The position numbers and the translations under genes were made by a program. Below the pieces are notes generated by a model. The model did no database searches. It was not told where the DNA came from and saw only the letters and a list, made by a program, of their open reading frames with translations. This document shows, piece by piece, positions 57,157 to 64,000 of a stretch of DNA of 64,000 nucleotides (its first letter is position 1; each line of letters opens with the position of its first letter). Source of the stretch: Brachionus plicatilis (lineage: Eukaryota > Rotifera > Eurotatoria > Ploima > Brachionidae); assembly GCA_010279815.1 (NCBI GenBank), contig QEOQ01000098.1, positions 403,650-467,649 on the forward strand, written 5' to 3'.

Positions 57157-60100
57157 ATGTCCCAAAGCGCACCAGTTAAATCACATCCATTGGATTTGAC
57201 AGACCAGGACGAAGATGAAAAGTGCACCGGTGTGTCCAAGTCAGCAAGTTTTACAAGAGGTGACAATAAGCTCAATCTAACCTTGGAAGGCCTTATGCGG
57301 CGTAGACCCGACAAGCCGATTGCGCCCAAGCGCCCAGATCCACCAAAGCAAGCACTGAAGCTGGAAGATAAACAAATAAATTTTTTCATAGAAATAGGCC
57401 AGGTAAGATGGTTCTACAAGGGCGACAAAGACTCTACCGCCAACAATGGTCTCAGTACACCAACTGGAGTTTCGCAGACATCTCTGCCCAGCATTCAATC
57501 ATCCAGTAATATGATCAACCCGGATCAATCGTCTCACACTTTGAACGAAAATGACATAAACAATAACAACAATAACAACTCGAATATGTCCTCTGTCAAT
57601 TTGAACACCAAAAAATGGTACAAATTTTCCAAAGTTGATTCCTTTAATCTTGAAATCGAGTATAGAGACATGATTTCAAAGAAAGTGCTCAACGCAAACT
57701 CAGAAGTTAATTTTGTCCAAGTGCTGAACAATTTATACGAGGTCAATTTGGAGAGCAAAAAGTGCTATCCGATCTATTGGAAAGCGGCAAAAACCATGTC
57801 GGTGATGCGATGCATTTGGTACACTGACAGTGGCGAGCCTTTTGATGAGCGCATCGGAGAGCTAATCGAAAGGAAACACATCGAGTTGTTCAGAGATCAA
57901 CTGGGAAATGAGAATGACAATTCAATAAATGGTGATCTACAAGTTCGAACCCCTAGTCCCACAGAGAACAATGAAGACCTTGGACCAAAGTGTTCCAAAA
58001 ATGAGCTGGTCAAGTCTGTTGAAAGTAGGATAAAAAATTAAAAAATTTGTTCTTTTTTTTTTTGATTTTTCATGTATTCAGTTATTGATAGTGTTAAATT
58101 GAATGAAGGCGTAATAAATTGGTACTCTAAAGATGATGTGTATTGGGAAAATACAAAACTAAATGTACGCAATCTGTTGACCAAAATTTCCAATTTAAAT
58201 AAAAAATACTGTAAGTTAATTTATTTTATTTGAGATAATTAAAAGTATTTTAATACTAGTTAATGCTAATTATTCGAAAAATAGGCAAATTGAAGTTTAT
58301 GATCAAATTTTTATGATCATTCTCAAAAATTATTTAAAAAAAGATTTTTTAGCATTTTTAATTAAAAAAAATTGCAGAGATTTGAAGACATAAAATATTT
58401 AGTTTAACATTGAATGTATCCTTCGAAAATATATTCTGAAATTAAATTTAAAATCAAAAATTAATTAAAACACTTCTTTTACTAATATAATTGTTTATTA
58501 ACTTCAATTTGCCAAAAAAATAAAGATTATTTTGAGATTAAAATTTTTTTTAGAAATCTTTTCAATAAAATTTACAAAAGGATTTTTGAGAGTTTAAAAA
58601 TAAGAGCTATTTGATGCTAAATCAAATGTATTATATGTTAAGAATATTATGAGCATTTTTTTATTCAAAAATAATTTAGGCTATCTAAATCTAAAGTAAG
58701 AAAAATAATTTTTTTAGTAGATTACATCGAATTAAATTTTTCAATTTTAAAATTTTTATTCAAAATATTAGAAATATAAAATTAGGATTTATTATTTAGA
58801 ATGGTATTTTTAAAAATTAATTTTTTTTAAAAGCTTACCCGGGCCTAGCATAACTTATGCTTCTTGTCATGTTCCTATGCCAAACGCGATTACAAAAGGG
58901 ATAAAAACTCAAATTTTGTCTTTTTATTTATAAATACAATTTTTAAAAAGTAATTTTTAGGAATTTTTAAAAGGATTTGATTTTCAAGTTCATCAAGACT
59001 TTATTATAAACATATCAATTTGATTTTTTGAAATTAAGTTTCAAAAAGGCCAGGAAAAATTTTATGCACAATAAAAGTAAAAATTTATTTTCTTTGCCAA
59101 TTATTTAATTAAACCAAGCGTAGAATTTATCTTTTTTTATCTTGATTTAAAATACATATTTTTCAGGTTTTTTTTTTGTTAAATTAAAGGTTTATTGAAG
59201 TTTGAATATAATTTAAATAATTTTTAGAATTCTTCAGCTGACACTATTTACCAATTAATAATTATTATTTTGTTTTTTTTTTGAAATTTTTTAATTATTC
59301 ATAATTAAGAAATTTAAATTTTTTTCATAATAGAAAATATTTTTTTTGTTAAATATTCATTTTTATTTGACAGTGAATGTTTATATTTGTAAGATAAGAA
59401 AAATTTTAAAATGTTTAATCTGAGATATCTCAATGAAAAATGTTTCTTTTAACTTCTTTAAAAACTTGAAATTTATTCCTCAGAGGTCTGGTTTGCATCG
59501 CTCAGGGGTTACAAAAATATTCAAAGCTTTTTTTCCCATTTCACTTTTCACATTTCGTAATTTTAAAGAATAATAATGACAAGATTCTATCCACATTTGA
59601 TATAAACAATGAACGGTCTAAAGTAATTAGATTTTTTATACTTTTGTTCTGTTTTTTTGTCTAGAGTTTCACAAAAAATTAAATAAAAAGAACTTGAAAA
59701 TTATTAAAAACTTTTCTTCAAATTTAAGTTCTGTTTTTATTGCAATCGACTGAAAAATTTAAATAAATAATTTAATAATGATGAAAAAATTTTATTTATT
59801 TGCTACAAAAATAATTCTAATTATTTAAATTTAATTTTTTTAATTAAAAAGCCGGAGTGAAGATAAGACGTGGTCAAAAAGAAAAGCACAAGGAAAGCGA
59901 TTCAGAGGAAAAACTGCCAGAAATTACCCATTTGGTGTTTGTTGTTCATGGAATCGCTCAAAAACTATACGAAAATAGTGTAATAAAAAACTGCGAAGAG
60001 TAACACATATTACTAGAAATAATTTTTGAATAATTTAATAATCTTTCAATTCAAAGCTTGAGAAAAGAATGTGAAAAGAAAAAAAAAGAGTTTTTCGAGA

Positions 60101-61645
60101 ACAGTAAAAATGAACGTTTTGTTTTTCTACCTGTAGATTGGCGTTCTTCATTGATTTTGGATGATGGCATTGTCGAATCAATTACCCCCAAGAGTATCCA
60201 AGCCATAAGAGATAAGCTGAATTCAAGTGCTCTTGATATTATGTATTACACTAGTCCTTTGTATCGAACTGAAGTAATTTAATACTTTTATTCAGAGTTG
60301 TATAAAAGTCACAAGTCACAAGTAAAGTGCAAGTCAGGACTTTTACTTGTTTCAAAAATTTAAAAAAAAACAAGTCAAGATTTTTATTTATTTTAAGAAT
60401 AAAATTAAAATATATAAAGAAATTTTAAGTATTGAATTTTTTTAGTCAGGAAAAAATAAAATTGTGCTTAAAAAATTTTTAGAAATAAATTAAACAGGTT
60501 AAAAAATATTAAAAAATCAAGATATAAAAAAATTTATGACTTGTAATTTTTACATTTTTAAAACAAGTCACAGTCAAGACTTGTTATTTTAAAAAATATA
60601 TTTTCAAGTCCAAGTCATACTTTGACTTGTTTTTGAATTGTTAAGAAATTTTTTTCCTGACTTTTATACAAGTCTGCTTTTATTTTAATTAATTATTAAA
60701 TTAAATTAATTATAATAAAATAAATTTTTTGTTAAGATAATGACATCTTTAACTAATGAAATGAACCGGTTATACAACCTTTTCTGTGAAAAGAATCCTA
60801 CATTTAAAAGAAATCACAACAAAGTGTCTCTAATAGCCCATTCATTGGGCTCAGTGATTGTTTACGACATCATAATAGCCAATACTTCATTCAGCCAAAT
60901 GACCAACAATTATGGCGAAGACTCTAGTCAACAAAAACTTGTCCTTGATCACTTATCTCAAAACGATGCACAACTTTTAGATCAATATTTAGAATTTAAG
61001 CAAAAACTCGAAGATGTTGAGAAAAAAATGATCAAAGCAAACAATAGCACCGGTCTGTTGGCTTTTAAGCCGCAAAATTTTTTTCTTCTAGGCTCACCCA
61101 TAGCTGTTTTCCTGGCTCTGAGAGGGGTCCGACCCGCTGGTCTGGGTTCACAAGACCACATTTTACCAAAAAATATATGCAAAAAATTGTTCAATATTTT
61201 TCATCCATCCGATCCAATCGCTTATCGATTGGAACCTTTGGTGCTCAAGCATTATGCAACTAAATCGCCGGTCGAGATAATGAAGTCATCAGATCCGGGC
61301 TGTCTGAAGTTATCTTACAAAGAATTGAATGCCAAAAGAAATCCAATTTCTTCGGATCTTAAAACAGCATTGGCCAAAAATCCTGTTGCCAAAAAGAAGG
61401 AAAAAAATGACTCAAAATCGGTCGAATTGAATCAGTTTAAAGAAGACACAAAATCAACTAATTCGCTTGGTGATTCAATGGACCAAGTTGAACTGGAAGA
61501 TGCACTTGATTATCAATTATCCGAATCGAATTTTGAGCTAATGGCAGCCCTGAAAGCTCATACTTGTTATTGGAAGTCTTCAGATACTGCTTTGTTTATA
61601 GTGCAGAATTTGATCACTAATGACAATGATTCATCACGAGAATGA
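57157..61645 (+). CDS. DDHD1: Intracellular phospholipase A1, DDHD1-like
   Basis: Family members hydrolyse the sn-1 acyl chain of phospholipids, preferring phosphatidic acid, on internal membranes. Exons: 57157-58024, 58082-58210, 59852-59999, 60057-60273 and 60737-61645. They total 2,271 nt, exactly in frame, for 756 residues. All junctions are GT/AG; introns are 57, 1641, 57 and 463 bp. Residues 75-245 form the WWE-like region (VRWFYKGD, KWYKFSKVDS, LYEVNLESKKCYPIYWK), interrupted by an Asn-rich loop (133-143). Exon 3 gives HLVFVVHGI. Exon 4 gives FVFLPVDWRSS and ALDIMYYTSPLYRTE. Exon 5 gives the serine nucleophile in AHSLGSVIVYD (Ser490). The DDHD domain follows with FFLLGSPIAVFLALRGV, FHPSDPIAYRLEP and KAHTCYWKSSD. 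The first Gly of the usual GxSxG is Ala. No SAM domain is seen, favouring DDHD1 over DDHD2. Introns 2 and 4 each hold a MITE. Confidence 0.94.
58284..58513. mobile_element. Short TIR element in DDHD1 intron 2
   Basis: The ends GGCAAATTGAAGTTTATGAT and the reverse complement of GGCAAATTGAAGTTAATAA define a 230-bp element, a shorter relative of 40217-40793. An A-rich 7-9 bp flanking repeat is possible but not clear. Confidence 0.65.
60293..60676. mobile_element. hAT-like MITE in DDHD1 intron 4
   Basis: The ends CAGAGTTGTATAAAAGTCA and the reverse complement CAGACTTGTATAAAAGTCA are flanked by the 8-bp perfect duplication CTTTTATT (60285-60292 and 60677-60684). It takes up most of the 463-bp intron. 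Without it the intron would be about 70 bp, in line with the short-intron class. It is full of AAGTCAAAGTC-type subterminal repeats. Confidence 0.85.
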
Positions 61646-62256
61646 CTATATTCGGATGAATTGTTTGAAAAAACAAAGTCAAAGCTTTGAATATTAATAT
61701 TAAATAGAACAGTTTATCATTTTTATTCCTAAGTTATAAAAATTTTTGTTCGATATGGTTTTTTTTAAATGTTTTTCAATTGATAGCAATTTTGAAATAT
61801 CAGAAACATTCATTCCAATAATTTTACAAAATTAGTGGATTTTTTTTTAAATGATTGATTTTTTTTTAATCTAAAATAAAAAATGTGAAATTTTTAAGTT
61901 CAAAATTGGTTTAAATATTCTAGAGGAAATTTTTTATGATCAATTTGTTGTATATAACAGAGTTTACTTTTGTCTAAAAATCCCAAATTGTCCACCGATT
62001 GCTTTGAATTATAAATCCATTAAAAAATTTAATTTTGAAATTTTGAATTCTATTTAAATTTCAAAACCATTAATTCTTATTTTTAAAGAAAATTAATTGA
62101 AAATATGCGAGAGATAAGATTGAGGAAATGCAAAACGTCCACGCTATCTTAAGATCTGATTTTCGGCCTAAAATTCGTAATCTACACATGCGGAAACCCA
62201 AAAAGCCAATTTTTTAGATGAGTTCGAAAAAAAAGCTTTTTTGCTTCGATGGGCTC
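61646..62256. other. 3' flank of the DDHD1-like gene
   Basis: The first part should be the 3' UTR. AT-rich, nothing else recognised. Confidence 0.3.
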
Positions 62257-62510
62257 AAAGGTTTCATTAATTTGCCAAATTATACTATGGTTAGATGCAT
62301 ATATCTTCACCAACAGTATTTGATTTTTGGATTCAATTTAGCTGTATTTTATTCTTTTTTGGCATTAATTTGGAAGATAAAAATATAATTTTCTAGTAGA
62401 AAATTTTGCGCTCTTTCAGATGATATGTGATTTTAACATGTTTTATAAAGTTTTGGTAAAGATATATGCATCTAACCAAAGGATACCTTGGCAAATAAAT
62501 GAAACCTTTT
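62257..62510. mobile_element. MITE with about 60-bp inverted ends
   Basis: Left AAAGGTTTCATTAATTTGCC, then GGTTAGATGCATATATCTTC. The right is the reverse complement with a few changes, ending TGAAACCTTTT. At 254 bp it is non-coding. No clear target duplication. Confidence 0.7.
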
Positions 62511-63160
62511 AGTTGAGGCAATAGCAAGTCGTCCTAGGTTGTAAAAAATAAGCATTTAAGAGCTTAGGACAAAAGTTAATCGTCTAAATGATGATTTAAA
62601 TGATGAAAGAATGAGCTTACCATTTTATACCAAGTTGATATGCAGTCAATCAACATGTCTTCTTTGGTAAATGCTTAAAAAACCCTAGAAAAAGACTCAA
62701 AAATGGCAGTACGGAAATTATGTACTATAGCCCGACCTAGCTGATTATGTGAATATGAAAAAGAGAAATTAGTTAGATAAATTTAAAAGACATATTGCCA
62801 GAGAAGTGACTCAGGCAAATGGAAGGCTCGCGCAGGTCAAAACTACAACACTATCTGAATTTGACGTTTTTGACCACAAATTCTTATTCTGCATTTATGA
62901 AAACTTGGGAAAGCCAATTTTATTTATTTATTTTTTTGCACTTTTTTGTTCTTTTGTGCTGAACATCACAAAATCGACAAATTCGAGAAGACAAAATTTT
63001 AAGATTATTTAAGAATATGAAGGTAAAAATTTAATCAATTTGATGAGAGGAAATGCTGTTGAGATTTATTTTTTTTAAAACTTAAAAAACACACCGAGCT
63101 GTATGAATGGATGAAAAGCAACTGCTTCATAAAATAAATATTTGAATAAAATTTTTAACT
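62511..63160. other. Intergenic DNA between MITE and ependymin gene
   Basis: Slightly richer in GC than average at 62.5-63.0 kb, but no frame has convincing coding character. Possibly the remnant of another repeat. Confidence 0.3.
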
Positions 63161-63185
63161 CTTGGTTTATTTAATAAATTAAGAA

Positions 63186-63858
63186 TTAATCCATGTTAGT
63201 TTCATCACAAACTTCACTTGATTCGAATACCGATTCATCTTTAATTCCTTAAAAAAATTTAAATTAAAAATCTTAATCGAACATCTCTATTTTCAAATAT
63301 ACCTGGTGTAATATCCATATACATGGTGTGTAAACTAGACTCCTTGGTTATGTAGTTATCAAACACTGGTAAACAATTTTTGAAAGTCCAAGTGGACACA
63401 TGGAAAACCCGATTACCATCAGAATCGTCAAATTCGTCTTTCCAAGTCTGAATTTTAAGGCCACTCTCGTCCAATTTATTTGAGCCGAGATAATTTGAGC
63501 CAAAGAATTTTGAATTGGGTAGTATCCCGAAGTCAGTCCAAGGTCTTGTCAAAGAGATTTTAGAACAAGACTTTTTTACAAGATTATTGACCTGTAAAGA
63601 TTTTTGGTTGTACAAATAAAGCATGTCATAAGATTGGTTTTTTTGTGGTAAAATAAACAACTGAAAAATTCGTTCTCTTTTATTCACAGCGTCATAAGAA
63701 ATGTTGCCAATTATTCTTATTTGCTTGATTGAGTCATACGAATAAAAGCTACCTTGCCATTGTTCCGGTGTCTTACATGCCTCCGGCTTATCACTCAAAT
63801 CACAGTTGACTAAAATTAGTCCAAAAAATAGAATGCAAAAAACAGAGAAAAGCTTCAT
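63186..63858 (-). CDS. Ependymin-related secreted protein
   Basis: Two exons, 63858-63303 and 63247-63186, with a 55-bp GT/AG intron. They total 618 nt, in frame, for 205 residues. The N-terminus is a clear signal peptide (MKLFSVFCILFFGLILVNC). The mature part follows the ependymin/MERP pattern: KTPEQWQGSFYSYDS, YDAVNKRERIF near the start, a cysteine before the SLTRPWTDFGIL segment, the NKLDESGLKIQTWK region, and a C-terminal DESVFESSEVC with the last family cysteine. The fold is a lipid-binding lipoprotein-like sandwich, and vertebrate members are extracellular or lysosomal. Length matches the family's usual 200-220. A candidate AATAAA on the minus strand lies at 63171-63166, only about 15 nt past the stop. 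Specific function in this animal cannot be inferred. Confidence 0.88.
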
Positions 63859-64000
63859 GATTTTTATTTAAAGAAAGAATTTGAAAGCGAATGCATCTGG
63901 TATTTAAACTTTTTGAAAAAATTTTAAAAATGTTTCTATACCAAGGATGGTTCAGCATTTAAAAACAGATAAGGATGGCATTTGTTCTAAATTTAGTGTG

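Noticed and set aside
62806..63012. 68-residue open frame upstream of the ependymin gene
   Set aside because: No domain, no splice partner and no coding character beyond being open.
1..64000. tRNA genes
   Set aside because: The few TTCGAATC/GTTCGAA-like strings lie in LINE or coding sequence and have no cloverleaf around them.

Overview
This is a very AT-rich stretch of nuclear DNA from an invertebrate animal. The genes are split by GT/AG introns, many only about 50 bp long (49-56 bp in three genes) and others 0.5-4 kb. The gene set is metazoan: a DDHD1-type phospholipase, a B56 subunit of PP2A, TOM20, an ependymin-related secreted protein, an RRM protein and a PKD-like secreted protein. My best guess is a monogonont rotifer such as Brachionus, from base composition, intron size and gene content. 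That is inference, not proof.

Layout. 1.5-5.0 kb: minus-strand gene for a secreted protein with a PKD-like motif, continuing beyond what I can find. 5.3-9.5 kb: a decayed two-ORF LINE (copy A). 10-10.25 kb: small AT-hook ORF. 10.9-11.6 kb: TOMM20, four exons. 12-15 kb: a long palindromic repeat interrupted by a piggyBac deletion derivative, then a MITE. 15.6-23.7 kb: PP2A B56 gene, four exons, with introns holding a LINE 3' end, a mariner remnant, a MULE fragment and another repeat. 24-29.6 kb: more transposon debris and a 619-bp assembly gap. 29.6-42 kb: gene-poor, with MITEs, a PHD-finger pseudogene and two weak exon candidates. 42.2-43.1 kb: single-exon RRM gene. 43.5-56.2 kb: a dense transposon cluster. 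It includes a TIR element split by a truncated LINE, a 1.16-kb hAT-like foldback element, a coding-intact LINE (copy B) inserted in a MITE with a perfect 126-bp target duplication, and a 1.16-kb hairpin. 57.2-61.6 kb: DDHD1-like gene, five exons. 63.2-63.9 kb: ependymin-related gene.

The host genes are unrelated housekeeping or secreted-protein genes and show no operon-like organisation. All multi-exon models given as complete close in frame across every junction I worked out. The dominant feature is the density of nested mobile elements. The most unusual single observation is the 126-bp perfect duplication flanking the intact LINE. Next are two kilobase-scale inverted repeats (47.3-48.5 and 55.0-56.2 kb) that could produce long double-stranded RNA. 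I found no tRNA, rRNA or CRISPR array.
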